Assembly (NCBI GenBank): GCA_003490145.1
Contig: QULQ01000008.1
Span: 120,487-184,486, forward strand
From: Lachnospiraceae bacterium OM04-12BH
GTDB lineage: Bacteria; Bacillota; Clostridia; Lachnospirales; Lachnospiraceae
Reading direction: 5' to 3'
DNA length: 64,000 nucleotides
Below are positions 34,412-44,059 of this stretch, in pieces. Positions within the stretch are counted from its first letter, which is position 1, and the number at the start of each line of letters is the position of its first letter. Under the pieces are notes generated by a model. That model was given only the letters and a program-made list of their open reading frames with translations. It did not search any database and was not told the DNA's origin. The translations under genes were made by a program, and so were the position numbers.

Positions 34412-35860
34412 ATGGTCAATAAAGTTCTGGATTATTGTGAACAATATCATATGATAGCTTCTGGCGATGTGGTTGTAACAGGGGTTTCAGGGGGCGCAGA
34501 TTCTGTCTGCCTCCTTTTTATGCTGCTTGCTATCCGGGAGAAGGTGCCGTTTCATCTGGCAGTTGCCCATGTAAATCATGGACTGCGGAAGGAAGCTGCC
34601 ATGGAGGCAGCCTACGTGCATGAATTATGTGAAAACAGGGGGATCCCATTCTATCTGAAAGAGGCAGATATGGCAGGCTACGCAAGGGAAGCATCCCTTT
34701 CTGAGGAGGAAGCGGGCAGGCAGATCCGGTATGCTTTTTTCAGGGAGATACTTATACTGGAGGGCACAAGGCACCAGACAGAGGAGGAAAAGTGGAAGAT
34801 CGCAGTTGCCCATAACCGGAATGATAGAGCTGAAACCATGCTGTTCCATCTTTTCCGGGGAACAGGACTGGCGGGACTCTGCGGGATCCCTGCGGTAAAC
34901 GGGAGGATCATACGGCCGCTTCTCTGCCTTGACAGGCAGGAGATCGAGGCTTATCTGAAAAATGAGAAGATCCGTTACTACACAGACAGTACCAATCAGG
35001 AGGATCACTACGCAAGAAACCGGATCCGCCATCACATTCTGCCCTATGCGGAAGATGAGATCTGCAGAAGTGCTGTGGCACATATGAACCAGACGGCAGA
35101 GAATCTCCGCCTGGCAGAGATTTATCTTGGGAAACAGACGGAAGAAGCGGCAGAGAGATGTGTGCTGCCTGCCGGAAACGTGGCAGCAGAATGCCAGGAG
35201 AAAGAACCGGCTGGCAGTGGGAAGCAGATCCGTCTGGATCTGGATGCTTTCATAAAAGAAGATCCATATCTGAGAGGCCGTATCCTGCATCTGTTTATGG
35301 AGAGACTGGCCGGTCAGAGAAAAGACATTACGGCGGCACACCTGGAGGGCATAGAACGACTTTTTCTTTCAGAAAAAAACGGTGAATTGAATCTTCCATA
35401 TGAAATTACGGTTTATAAAAATTACAGGATGGGTATGCTTGTAAGAGGTAAACAGAAGAAGCAGAGAAAGAAGCCTGTAGTGATCACGGGGGATGGGATT
35501 TATCAGGCAGATGGTCTTGGAGAGGTGGAAGTTACAGTGTTTTCCTGTGAAAAAACTGGAAATATTCCGGAAAAGAGATATACGAAATGGTTTGATTATG
35601 ATAAAATAACAACATCTGTTCTGCTGCGGGTAAGGGAGCGTGGGGATTATCTTACGATCAACAGCAGCATGGCGCACAAGTCCCTTCAGGATTATTTCGT
35701 TAATGAAAAAATCCCAAGACAGGAAAGGGATTCTTTTTATGTACTTGCAGATGGCGCCCATATCATGTGGGTTCCCGGATATCGGATCAGCGAATATTAT
35801 AAGGTGACAGAGAAAACCCGGAATATCATGCAGATCAGCATAAAGAAGACGGAAGCGTAA
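34412..35860 (+). CDS. tilS: tRNA(Ile)-lysidine synthetase
   Basis: Modifies C34 of tRNA(Ile2) to lysidine, an essential step for decoding AUA. The PP-loop SGGADS (26-31) follows the strand VVVTGV; the NHGLRKEA and ENRGIP stretch and HNRNDRAETMLFHLFRGTGLAGL complete the N-type ATP pyrophosphatase domain, and a C-terminal TilS domain (RERGDYLTI, NEKIPRQERD, VPGYRISEYYKVT) follows. No Shine-Dalgarno is clear in front of the ATG; the AT-rich leader carries a TATATATATAT run. Confidence 0.93.
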   Translation: MVNKVLDYCEQYHMIASGDVVVTGVSGGADSVCLLFMLLAIREKVPFHLAVAHVNHGLRKEAAMEAAYVHELCENRGIPFYLKEADMAGYAREASLSEEEAGRQIRYAFFREILILEGTRHQTEEEKWKIAVAHNRNDRAETMLFHLFRGTGLAGLCGIPAVNGRIIRPLLCLDRQEIEAYLKNEKIRYYTDSTNQEDHYARNRIRHHILPYAEDEICRSAVAHMNQTAENLRLAEIYLGKQTEEAAERCVLPAGNVAAECQEKEPAGSGKQIRLDLDAFIKEDPYLRGRILHLFMERLAGQRKDITAAHLEGIERLFLSEKNGELNLPYEITVYKNYRMGMLVRGKQKKQRKKPVVITGDGIYQADGLGEVEVTVFSCEKTGNIPEKRYTKWFDYDKITTSVLLRVRERGDYLTINSSMAHKSLQDYFVNEKIPRQERDSFYVLADGAHIMWVPGYRISEYYKVTEKTRNIMQISIKKTEA

Positions 35861-35875
35861 GAAAGGAGTCAGGAA

Positions 35876-36400
35876 ATGGCTGAACATGTAAAGGTACTAT
35901 TATCAGAAAAGGAAGTGGATGACAGGATCCAGGCGATCGGAGAGCAGATCAGCAGGGATTATGCAGGAAAGCAGGTACATCTTATCTGTGTATTAAAGGG
36001 AGGAAGCTTTTTCCTGTGTGAGCTGGCAAAGAGGATCACTGTACCGGTTTCCCTTGATTTCATGTCTGTATCCAGCTATGGAAGTGAGACTAAGTCAAGT
36101 GGTGTGGTCAAGATCATCAAGGATCTGGATGAGCCGATCAAGGGGAAGGATGTTCTTGTGATTGAGGATATTGTAGATTCTGGAAGAACCTTAAGCTATC
36201 TTATGGAAATGCTGAAGGACAGAGGACCTGCAAGCTTAAAGCTCTGTACACTTCTTGACAAGCCGGACAGAAGAGTCATTGATGTTCCGGTAGATTATAC
36301 AGGATTTGAAATTCCGGATGAGTTTGTAGTTGGCTACGGTCTTGATTATGATCAGAGATATCGTAATCTTCCCTACATCGGAGTGATCAGCTTCGATTGA
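35876..36400 (+). CDS. hpt: Hypoxanthine phosphoribosyltransferase
   Basis: Salvages hypoxanthine and guanine to nucleotides using PRPP. The PRPP-binding motif VLVIEDIVDSGRTLSYL and the flexible-loop and purine-site residues (SYGSETKSSG, GYGLDYDQRYRNLPYIG) are intact. 174 residues is standard. GAAAGGAG precedes the ATG, and the gene lies between tilS and ftsH exactly as in Bacillus. Confidence 0.95.
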   Translation: MAEHVKVLLSEKEVDDRIQAIGEQISRDYAGKQVHLICVLKGGSFFLCELAKRITVPVSLDFMSVSSYGSETKSSGVVKIIKDLDEPIKGKDVLVIEDIVDSGRTLSYLMEMLKDRGPASLKLCTLLDKPDRRVIDVPVDYTGFEIPDEFVVGYGLDYDQRYRNLPYIGVISFD

Positions 36401-36458
36401 GAAGAGTGCTTTAAAAGAAATAATGCAGTAAATGACAGAATAGGAAAGTAAGACAGTT

Positions 36459-38321
36459 ATGAAAAACCGAGGTATCAGAATTTATTTTGTACTCGTGATC
36501 GGACTTCTGCTCCTGGTTCTCTGGACCAGCATGCTGAATGTGAAGCAAAGCGAGTATACCAAAGGGGAACTGGTAACCAGCCTGAAGGCAGATGAAGTAA
36601 TTTCGGCAACAATCCTGCCAAACCGTGAAACACCGACAGGTGAAGTAGAGATCGTACTGGCAAACGGTGAACAGAGAACCCTTTATGTAACAGATGTAAA
36701 TGAGATCGAAGCTCTGCTGGAATCATATAAGATTGATCCGGCTGTAGAAAAGGTACGGGAAGAAAACTGGTTCCTGAACAGTGTATTCCCGGTGCTCCTT
36801 GCCGTGATCGTTATGGTGTTCTTCTTTGTGATGATGAATAATCAGAATGCAGGCGGCGGAAACAGCAAGATGATGAATTTCGGAAAGAGCCGGGCCAGAC
36901 TTTCTCTTGGTGACAATAAGACGACCCTGCAGGATGTGGCGGGTCTGAAGGAAGAGAAGGAGGATCTGGAGGAGATCATAGAGTTTTTGAAGAATCCGGG
37001 TAAGTTTACCAGGGTTGGTGCCAGGATCCCCAAGGGTGTACTGCTTGAAGGAGCACCCGGTACAGGTAAGACCCTGCTTGCCAAAGCAATTGCGGGAGAA
37101 GCGGGAGTTCCCTTTTTCAGCATATCTGGATCTGATTTTGTGGAAATGTTTGTTGGTGTCGGTGCATCCAGAGTCCGTGATTTGTTTGAAGAAGCTAAGA
37201 GGCACGCTCCCTGTATTATTTTTATCGATGAGATCGATGCGGTTGCAAGACGCCGTGGAACTGGTATGGGTGGCGGTCATGATGAAAGAGAACAGACATT
37301 GAATCAGCTGCTTGTAGAGATGGATGGCTTTGGCGTGAATGAAGGGATCATTGTGCTGGCAGCAACCAACCGTGTAGATATCCTGGATCCTGCCATTTTA
37401 AGACCGGGACGTTTTGACCGGAAGATCAGTGTGAACAGACCGGATGTCGGAGGCAGGGAAGAGATCCTGATGGTACATGCCAAGAACAGACCTCTTGCAG
37501 AGGATGTAGACCTGAAGCAGGTGGCACAGACGACAGCCGGATTTACTGGTGCGGATCTGGAGAATCTTCTGAATGAGGCGTCCATTATGGCAGCCAAGGA
37601 AGAAAGGGCTTTTATCATCCAGGATGATATCAAACGGGCTTTCATTAAAGTAGGAATTGGCGCAGAGAAGAAGAGCCGGGTGATTTCAGACAAGGAAAAG
37701 AAGATCACTGCTTATCATGAGGCAGGTCATGCGATCCTGTTTCATGTACTGCCGGATGTGGGACCTGTCTATACGGTTTCTATCATTCCAACCGGTAATG
37801 GTGCAGCGGGTTATACCATGCCGCTGCCGGAGAAGGATGAGATGTTTATCACAAAGGGGCAGCTTCTGCAGGATATTATGGTGTCTCTTGGAGGACGTAT
37901 TGCAGAGGAGATTATTTTCGGTGATATTACTACAGGCGCTTCCAGTGATATCAAGAAGGCAACCTCTGCAGCCAGAGATATGGTGACCAGGTATGGTATG
38001 TCTGAGAATATAGGCGTGATCAATTATAACAGCGATGATGATGAGGTATTCATCGGAAGAGATCTGGCTCATGCAAAGAATCACAGTGAACTGATCTCGG
38101 GAGAAATTGACAGAGAAGTAAAGGCCATTATTGATGACTGCTATAAGAAGGCAAAGGATATTATATTGGCACACATGGATGTACTGCATCACTGTGCAGA
38201 GCTGTTGATCGTTAAGGAAAAGATTGGCAGGGAAGAGTTTGAGGCATTGTTTGACCAGAAGGAGAATGATCCGGAAAGCTTTTTCAAAAACCATGAAATT
38301 GGTGAAAGTGCACAAAAATGA
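36459..38321 (+). CDS. ftsH: ATP-dependent zinc protease FtsH
   Basis: Membrane-bound AAA protease for quality control. Two N-terminal TM segments flank a small extracytoplasmic domain. The AAA module has Walker A GAPGTGKT (near residue 198), Walker [11 protein letters not shown], the [11 protein letters not shown] and the protease site HEAGH (near 420) with a third ligand in SDIKKAT. The 620-residue length is full. A strong terminator lies 135 bases downstream. Confidence 0.96.
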   Translation: MKNRGIRIYFVLVIGLLLLVLWTSMLNVKQSEYTKGELVTSLKADEVISATILPNRETPTGEVEIVLANGEQRTLYVTDVNEIEALLESYKIDPAVEKVREENWFLNSVFPVLLAVIVMVFFFVMMNNQNAGGGNSKMMNFGKSRARLSLGDNKTTLQDVAGLKEEKEDLEEIIEFLKNPGKFTRVGARIPKGVLLEGAPGTGKTLLAKAIAGEAGVPFFSISGSDFVEMFVGVGASRVRDLFEEAKRHAPCIIFIDEIDAVARRRGTGMGGGHDEREQTLNQLLVEMDGFGVNEGIIVLAATNRVDILDPAILRPGRFDRKISVNRPDVGGREEILMVHAKNRPLAEDVDLKQVAQTTAGFTGADLENLLNEASIMAAKEERAFIIQDDIKRAFIKVGIGAEKKSRVISDKEKKITAYHEAGHAILFHVLPDVGPVYTVSIIPTGNGAAGYTMPLPEKDEMFITKGQLLQDIMVSLGGRIAEEIIFGDITTGASSDIKKATSAARDMVTRYGMSENIGVINYNSDDDEVFIGRDLAHAKNHSELISGEIDREVKAIIDDCYKKAKDIILAHMDVLHHCAELLIVKEKIGREEFEALFDQKENDPESFFKNHEIGESAQK

Positions 38322-38454
38322 TTGTGCAAATTTGTAATATTTGTGAATTGTAGGAATTTACACAAAATGGGGGCTATGCTATTATACTACTTGTAACCCC
38401 CCCAATACATTATATAGTTTTTGCTATACCCCATAAGAAAGAAATACCTTCTCT

Positions 38455-38484
38455 AAAAAGAACAGTACACGTACTGTTCTTTTT
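38455..38484 (+). terminator. Terminator after ftsH
   Basis: AGAACAGTA and TACTGTTCT arms around CACG, A-run before and TTTTT after. Confidence 0.9.
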
Positions 38485-38552
38485 ACTTTATATTGATAAA
38501 AGAGGCTATTTCGGATAAAATAAGAAGTGGATTTTGAAGGGAGCAGCCAGGT

Positions 38553-40703
38553 ATGTTTTTTGATATAAACCGCCTGAGAAAGGCGGAGTATGAAACGCAG
38601 TATATTAATGGGATGAGACCTGTTTTCAACAAGAAGGCACTGTTCAGCGATACGACAGAAGATTATGTGACTCCGGCAGAACCGGAGCCATATTCACATG
38701 TAATGATCCGTTTCCGGACAGCGGTAAATAATGTAGACCGAATCTTTCTTGTACATGGAGAAGCAAGGCATCTGATGATGCGGGAATCCAAGGATGAATA
38801 TTTTGAATACTTTTCCTGTGAAATGGAACTGGAGAATACAGAGTTTTCCTATTATTTCATTGTAGAAGCTGGCAAGCTGAACTGCTTTTATGATACGAGA
38901 GGTGTAGTGAAGGAAGTGCAGCCAGAGTATCAGTTCCGTATCATTCCCGGGTTTAAGACACCGGAGTGGGCCAAGGGTGCTGTTATGTATCAGATCTATG
39001 TAGACCGGTTTTATAACGGAGATCCTGCCAATGATGTACTCACCGGGGAATATCAGTATATCGGTGACAAGACAGTGAAGGTGGATGACTGGGAGAAATA
39101 TCCGGCAGCCATGGGCGTCCGTGAATTTTATGGCGGTGATCTGCAGGGTGTTCTTGACAAGATGGATTATCTGCAGGATCTGGGTATTGATGTTATTTAT
39201 TTCAATCCCCTGTTTGTGTCCCCGTCCAACCACAAATACGATATTCAGGATTATGACTATATTGATCCCCATTTTGGCAGGATCGTCAGTGATGAGGGAG
39301 AGCTTCTTTCCCAGGATCAGAGGGAGAACCGTTTTGCATCCCGTTATATTGACCGGGTGACGAATAAGGCTAATCTGGAAGCAAGTAATGCCCTGTTTGC
39401 AGAGCTGGTGGCAGAAGCACATAAGCGCGGCATAAGGGTTATTCTGGATGGTGTGTTCAATCATTGCGGTTCCTTTAATAAATGGATGGACAGAGAGCGC
39501 ATTTACGAGAATGCCGAAGGTTATGAAAAGGGTGCCTATATTGAAAAGGAAAGTCCCTATCATAGTTACTTCAAATTCCATAATAACAATGCATGGCCCT
39601 ATAATGGCAGCTATGACGGCTGGTGGGGGCATGACACACTGCCAAAGCTGAATTATGAGGATTCCAGGGAGTTATATGCTTACATTCTCCGTATTGCGGC
39701 CAAGTGGGTAGCACCTCCTTTCAACGCAGATGGATGGAGGCTGGATGTGGCAGCAGATCTTGGCTACAGTCCGGAAACCAATCACAGGTTCTGGAAGGAC
39801 TTCCGCAGGGCGGTAAGAGAGGCCAATCCGGAGGCAATCGTACTGGCAGAGCATTACGGAAGTCCGAGGGCATGGCTGAATGGCAAGGAATGGGATACGG
39901 TTATGAACTATGATGCCTTTATGGAGCCAGTGACCTGGTTCCTTACGGGCATGCAGAAGCACAGCGATGATTTCCGCGGAGATATGCTGGGAAATGCGGA
40001 TAATTTTATTGGGGCCATGAAGCATCATATGTCTGATTTCACGACGCCATCTCTGCAGATTGCCATGAATGAACTGTCAAACCATGATCATTCACGTTTT
40101 CTGACAAGAACAAACAGGAGAGTAGGACGTACCAATAATCTGGGATCGCAGGCAGCGAATGAAGGAATCAATAAGGCTGTTATGCGGGAAGCTGTTGTCA
40201 TGCAGATGACATGGCCTGGTGCGCCTACAATTTATTATGGAGATGAAGCCGGTGTCTGTGGCTTTACCGATCCTGACAACAGAAGAACCTATCCCTGGGG
40301 GAAAGAGGATCAGGAACTGATCCGGTTTCATAAGGAAATGATCAGGATTCATAAGGCATGCCGGGAGCTGCTGACAGGTTCCTTGAAGATTATGAGCGGA
40401 GATTATAACCTGATCTCCTATGGACGTTTCAACAGACAGGCACAGACCATTGTGGTGGTGAATAATAATGATCATGAGGTGTCCAAAGATCTGACTGTAT
40501 GGTATCTTGGCATTCCAAAGGAAAGTACCATGAAGTGTCTGATGCTTACGGAGAAAGATGGTTTTAGTACAGAAGAGGTGGAATATACGGTATCCGGTGG
40601 CAAGGTATATCTGGTAATGCCACCGATATCGGCTATCGTACTCAGACATGAAAATCTGGTACCTTCGCAGAAAAAGAAAAAATTCTTTTCTTTTGAGGAG
40701 TAG
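38553..40703 (+). CDS. GH13 alpha-glucosidase/neopullulanase-like enzyme
   Basis: A 716-residue cytoplasmic amylase-superfamily enzyme without signal peptide. Residues 1-150 form a beta N-terminal domain (CBM34/neopullulanase-like). The (beta/alpha)8 barrel starts at VMYQIYVDRFYNGDP. Catalytic residues are Asp in DGWRLDVAADLG (near 398), Glu in IVLAEHYGSP (near 433) and Asp in LSNHDHSRFLTR (near 512). The order suggests a maltodextrin-, cyclomaltodextrin- or pullulan-oligosaccharide-hydrolysing intracellular enzyme. It stands alone; no maltose transport genes are adjacent. Confidence 0.92.
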   Translation: MFFDINRLRKAEYETQYINGMRPVFNKKALFSDTTEDYVTPAEPEPYSHVMIRFRTAVNNVDRIFLVHGEARHLMMRESKDEYFEYFSCEMELENTEFSYYFIVEAGKLNCFYDTRGVVKEVQPEYQFRIIPGFKTPEWAKGAVMYQIYVDRFYNGDPANDVLTGEYQYIGDKTVKVDDWEKYPAAMGVREFYGGDLQGVLDKMDYLQDLGIDVIYFNPLFVSPSNHKYDIQDYDYIDPHFGRIVSDEGELLSQDQRENRFASRYIDRVTNKANLEASNALFAELVAEAHKRGIRVILDGVFNHCGSFNKWMDRERIYENAEGYEKGAYIEKESPYHSYFKFHNNNAWPYNGSYDGWWGHDTLPKLNYEDSRELYAYILRIAAKWVAPPFNADGWRLDVAADLGYSPETNHRFWKDFRRAVREANPEAIVLAEHYGSPRAWLNGKEWDTVMNYDAFMEPVTWFLTGMQKHSDDFRGDMLGNADNFIGAMKHHMSDFTTPSLQIAMNELSNHDHSRFLTRTNRRVGRTNNLGSQAANEGINKAVMREAVVMQMTWPGAPTIYYGDEAGVCGFTDPDNRRTYPWGKEDQELIRFHKEMIRIHKACRELLTGSLKIMSGDYNLISYGRFNRQAQTIVVVNNNDHEVSKDLTVWYLGIPKESTMKCLMLTEKDGFSTEEVEYTVSGGKVYLVMPPISAIVLRHENLVPSQKKKKFFSFEE

Positions 40704-40893
40704 AATGAAATTATCGGAAAAACCCGGAAATACGGCAAATGGCCGATTCTGTGATGCCGATAGAAGAAAAATATAAAAGTAGTAAAATAGTACTTGTTTT
40801 TTTAAAAGCAGGTGCTATCATTAGAGTAGAAGAAGTATCAAAGTATGGATTCTCCCCGTTTTGCCGGGAGGATTGGGGAAGGAAGTGTATCTT

Positions 40894-41472
40894 ATGAAAT
40901 CGGCAAAACTTAAAAAAGTATTACTCTGTTTTGCACTGGTGCTTGTCCTTGGCGGCGGCAGTATTGCTTACTACAATGTAGCTGGCAGAACTGATGGCGC
41001 ATTAACAGATCAGGCAGCAACAAGAGACGCAGGAGTTCCCGCTGACGGAATTGTTTACATTGAACCTGAGATGGTCAGTCTTGCAGATGCCCTCACAGGG
41101 ACAGCTGATTCCCAGGCCGCAGCAAAGGCAGCCTTCGATATCGTAAATGCGAAGAGACAGGAAGCCGGACTTTCCGCACTTACATGGAACAGTGGTCTTG
41201 AGCAGGCATCCTCAGTCAGAGCTGTAGAAGCATCCCAGTCATTCTCACACACCAGACCTGATGGTTCCGACTGGTGGACCGTTAACAGCAATCTGATGTA
41301 TGGTGAGAATCTTGCCAAGGGATATGCAAGTGCAGATTCTGCAGTTACAGCATGGATGAATTCTCCTACCCATAAAGCTAATATTATGGATGCAGAGTTC
41401 ACGTCAGGTGCGATTGCTATTCATGTAAATAGCAACGGACAGTGGTTCTGGGCACAGGAATTCGGATTCTAA
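40894..41472 (+). CDS. Secreted CAP-domain (SCP-like) protein
   Basis: Signal peptide (VLLCFALVLVLGGGSIAYY) followed by a linker and a CAP domain with NSGLEQASSVRAVEASQSFSH, YGENLAKGY and the end FWAQEFGF. The conserved His in FSH and GEN-like motifs are in place. Bacterial CAP proteins act in the cell envelope, but their reaction is largely undefined. The ATG at 40894 follows GGAAGGAAG; a longer frame from 40861 is less likely. It ends with a terminator. Confidence 0.9.
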   Translation: MKSAKLKKVLLCFALVLVLGGGSIAYYNVAGRTDGALTDQAATRDAGVPADGIVYIEPEMVSLADALTGTADSQAAAKAAFDIVNAKRQEAGLSALTWNSGLEQASSVRAVEASQSFSHTRPDGSDWWTVNSNLMYGENLAKGYASADSAVTAWMNSPTHKANIMDAEFTSGAIAIHVNSNGQWFWAQEFGF

Positions 41473-41484
41473 ACGTACATAAGA

Positions 41485-41520
41485 AGGGCCTCCGGAGTTA
41501 AAGCTTCGGGGGCTCTTTTT
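41485..41520 (+). terminator. Terminator after the CAP gene
   Basis: A GC-rich imperfect stem (AGGGCCTCCGGA with TTCGGGGGCTCT) ends in TTTTT. Confidence 0.8.
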
Positions 41521-41619
41521 GTGTGAACAAAAGGGATAAGGAAAGGGTTTCTTTGGTGAATATGCTGTAATCCCTGAGTATGAAGGAGAAAAGTTCCACT
41601 GCAGAAACACTCCGGTTTT

Positions 41620-41628
41620 TGCTATAAT
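41620..41628 (+). promoter_or_regulatory. Extended -10 promoter upstream of the kinase gene
   Basis: TGCTATAAT (extended -10) lies 23 bases before the kinase start codon. The -35 region is weak, as is common with extended -10 promoters. Confidence 0.5.
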
Positions 41629-41651
41629 ACGGACAGGAAGAGGGAGCAGCT

Positions 41652-43127
41652 ATGAAAGAAAAAACAAATGTCCGGGAAGCTCTTGTGCCGTTACTGATCC
41701 TGTTTGCTTCTTTTATCGGGGTAACACTGTGCTCTATGATCTTTATGGCCAAGGATAATAATTATGACAATATGATCAATCAGTATTTCAACATCGGCAA
41801 GGAGCTGTATGGAAAGCTGATTTATCTGCATATATCAAAAGGGGCACTGGTTAATGGCATGAACCTGTGCAGCCTTGCATTTCTGTTTGGAAATTTCATG
41901 CTTGTCTGGCAGATCAGTTCCGCAAAGGAGAAAAAGAGAAGAAAAGGGCTTCTGACCGCAGCCAGTGTTTATCTGCTCCTGCAGGCAGTTGTCTATAATA
42001 CGGTATTCCAGCGCTTACTCTATTTTGGAAAAATGGGATTTCTGCCGGATCCCCGGATCTTCCGGAAAATTTACGGTGGATTTCATTATGTTACTGTGAT
42101 CGGAAATTTCCTGATGCTGATTATGGGATGCGGTTTTATTTTTCTGTCTGATCTTCGTAAGAAACAGATACCGGAACTTCTCAGGGTGAAGCGTGCCATT
42201 TTTCTGACACAGATCAGTCTGGCGGGGCTGTATTTCTATATGTTCTTTTCCCTGCCGGATTCCTTCCTGTGGATGTCCAGATCAACAGGCTATATTTCCT
42301 ATCACTCCCTGAAAATGGCACCGTATGTGGGTGGTATGAGGGCGGTGATCTGGCTGATCCTGTTATTCCTGATCATCCTGTTTTACAATATGTACCGGTA
42401 TCAGCTGATGCGGGAGAGAGTATCTCAGGAGGAATATGTGTTTTCCAGTATTATTGCATCATCAGAGATTTCCACCAGGGCATTCAGTCATTATGTAAAG
42501 AATGAACTGCTTGGGATCATGGCAGAGGCAGAGACACTTTCGGCAAAGGAGAAGGAACCTGTCAAAGAACTTGAAAATATCCAGAAATCCTGTCAGGAGG
42601 TATATGACAGACTGAATGAGCTGCAGAAGAACAGCAACCGGATCGTATTGAACCAGTCCAGACAGAATTTGGCAGAAGTGATCCAAAGCGCAGTGGAAGA
42701 AAACAAAGCAATGATGGAGAAGGAAGGTTGTCAGATCTTGTACGAAAAACCATTGAAGAAGGCGGAAGTCTTTCTGGATCCTGGTTATATGAAGGAGGTT
42801 TTTCGGAATATTTTCTGCAATGCCATGGAAGCGATGGAGGAAAGCCGCAGAGAAAAGAAGGTTTTCGTGGAGCTTAAGATTTATGATGAGGAAGTGGAGA
42901 TCATCATAAAGGATACAGGTCCCGGGCTTTCAGAAAGCATCAGTAACCGTCTGTTCAACCCATTTGTATCTACGAAATCAACCAAACAGAACTGGGGGAT
43001 CGGGCTGTCCTTCTGCAGAAGGATCATTATCAGCCACAGAGGAAGAATTACGGCAGAAAATGGGGAACTGGGAGCAGAGTTCCATATTTATCTGCCTTTG
43101 ATAGGAGAAGTGTCAGATGGAAAATAA
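41652..43127 (+). CDS. Membrane histidine kinase with about seven TM segments
   Basis: An integral sensor kinase. The N-terminal 260 residues hold about seven TM helices with short loops, a layout typical of peptide- or lipid-linked sensors rather than Cache sensors. The cytoplasmic part has an H box in FSHYVKNELLGIMAEAE and an HATPase domain (IFCNAMEAMEE, DTGPGLSES, NWGIGLSFCRRI). The response regulator gene overlaps its 3' end by 11 bases. It sits directly upstream of the arabinogalactan-type sugar genes and may control them; the signal is unknown. Confidence 0.85.
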   Translation: MKEKTNVREALVPLLILFASFIGVTLCSMIFMAKDNNYDNMINQYFNIGKELYGKLIYLHISKGALVNGMNLCSLAFLFGNFMLVWQISSAKEKKRRKGLLTAASVYLLLQAVVYNTVFQRLLYFGKMGFLPDPRIFRKIYGGFHYVTVIGNFLMLIMGCGFIFLSDLRKKQIPELLRVKRAIFLTQISLAGLYFYMFFSLPDSFLWMSRSTGYISYHSLKMAPYVGGMRAVIWLILLFLIILFYNMYRYQLMRERVSQEEYVFSSIIASSEISTRAFSHYVKNELLGIMAEAETLSAKEKEPVKELENIQKSCQEVYDRLNELQKNSNRIVLNQSRQNLAEVIQSAVEENKAMMEKEGCQILYEKPLKKAEVFLDPGYMKEVFRNIFCNAMEAMEESRREKKVFVELKIYDEEVEIIIKDTGPGLSESISNRLFNPFVSTKSTKQNWGIGLSFCRRIIISHRGRITAENGELGAEFHIYLPLIGEVSDGK

Positions 43128-43824
43128 AAAGATAAGAGTAATGATTGTAGATGATATGGAGTCACTTTGCAGGAAATATGAGACAGTTCTTTCACAGTCA
43201 GAGGAAATTGAGGTAGTGGCGGCTGCCCATGACGGATATCAGGCGATCATGAAAAGCGCCATGCTGCAGCCAGATGTGATCCTGATGGATATTGAAATGG
43301 AAAGCAAGTATGCCGGGATCACGGCGACCAGCCAGATCCTCCGGGAGTTTCCGAAGATCAAGATCGTAATTCTGACGGTGTATGAGGATGATGAGATGAT
43401 CTATGCAGCATTTCAGGCAGGAGCCTGTGATTATCTGCTGAAGACAGCTACACCGGCAGCCATGGTTTCCTGCGTAAAGGATGCCTACTATGAGAAATCG
43501 GTGATCCGTCCGCAGGTAGCAAAGAAGCTGCGGAAAGAATTTAAGCGGATCAAGAATAATGAGGACAGTCTGATCTATACGATCTATCTGGTACAGCTTC
43601 TGACGGATACAGAGAGAAATATCCTGGAGGCACTGCATGAGGGCAAGGATCAGAAGGAAATCTGCCGGGAACGTTTTATTGAGCCGGTGACGATGAAGAC
43701 ACATATCCGCAATATTGTGAAAAAGATGAAACAGAAGAATATAGAGGATGTTTTGTCACAGGTAGAACAGAGTGGATATTTCTATTATATGGACAAGATC
43801 AAAAGCAGGCAGGAAGAAAGTTGA
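43117..43824 (+). CDS. LuxR/NarL-type response regulator
   Basis: A 235-residue regulator: receiver domain with VDD, Asp58 in VILMDIEME, and Lys in CDYLLKTATP, and a C-terminal HTH (LTDTERNILEALHEGKDQKEICRERF...MKTHIRNIVKKMKQKN) of the NarL/FixJ type. The ATG overlaps the kinase gene. Likely activates nearby sugar genes, but no binding site was recognised. Confidence 0.9.
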   Translation: MENKKIRVMIVDDMESLCRKYETVLSQSEEIEVVAAAHDGYQAIMKSAMLQPDVILMDIEMESKYAGITATSQILREFPKIKIVILTVYEDDEMIYAAFQAGACDYLLKTATPAAMVSCVKDAYYEKSVIRPQVAKKLRKEFKRIKNNEDSLIYTIYLVQLLTDTERNILEALHEGKDQKEICRERFIEPVTMKTHIRNIVKKMKQKNIEDVLSQVEQSGYFYYMDKIKSRQEES

Positions 43825-43872
43825 TGTACCATGTCTGTAAATGGATGACCAAACAGATTATTCAGCTGATGA

Positions 43873-43945
43873 AAACCGCTTCTGCAGAGCATGCAGAGGC
43901 GGTTTGTGCATTCTGACGGGAAAAAATTAGATTTTCTAATCTTTT
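43873..43945 (+). terminator. Two hairpins between the regulator and the ABC binding-protein gene
   Basis: A 14-bp stem with one wobble (43873-43886 with 43892-43905) has no T-tract. A second, shorter hairpin (43926-43940) is followed by CTTTT. Together they probably form a terminator region, but they could also shape the leader of the ABC transcript. Confidence 0.5.
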
Positions 43946-44059
43946 CGCAGAAGACGGAAAAACAGGTAAGAATGATAGACTTTCGGAAGAAGGGTTACCC
44001 TGATAGAATGGGGTCACCTGATAAACAAAGAGAAGGAAAGGCAAAAAGGAGGACATTAC

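Noticed and set aside
38694..39632. Long minus-strand open frame in the GH13 gene
   Set aside because: The GH13 catalytic motifs are on the plus strand; the opposite frame has random composition.
43870..43887. Possible CcpA cre site upstream of the first ABC locus (TGAAAACCGCTTCT)
   Set aside because: It deviates from the cre consensus at the central CG and is better explained as one arm of a 14-bp hairpin.
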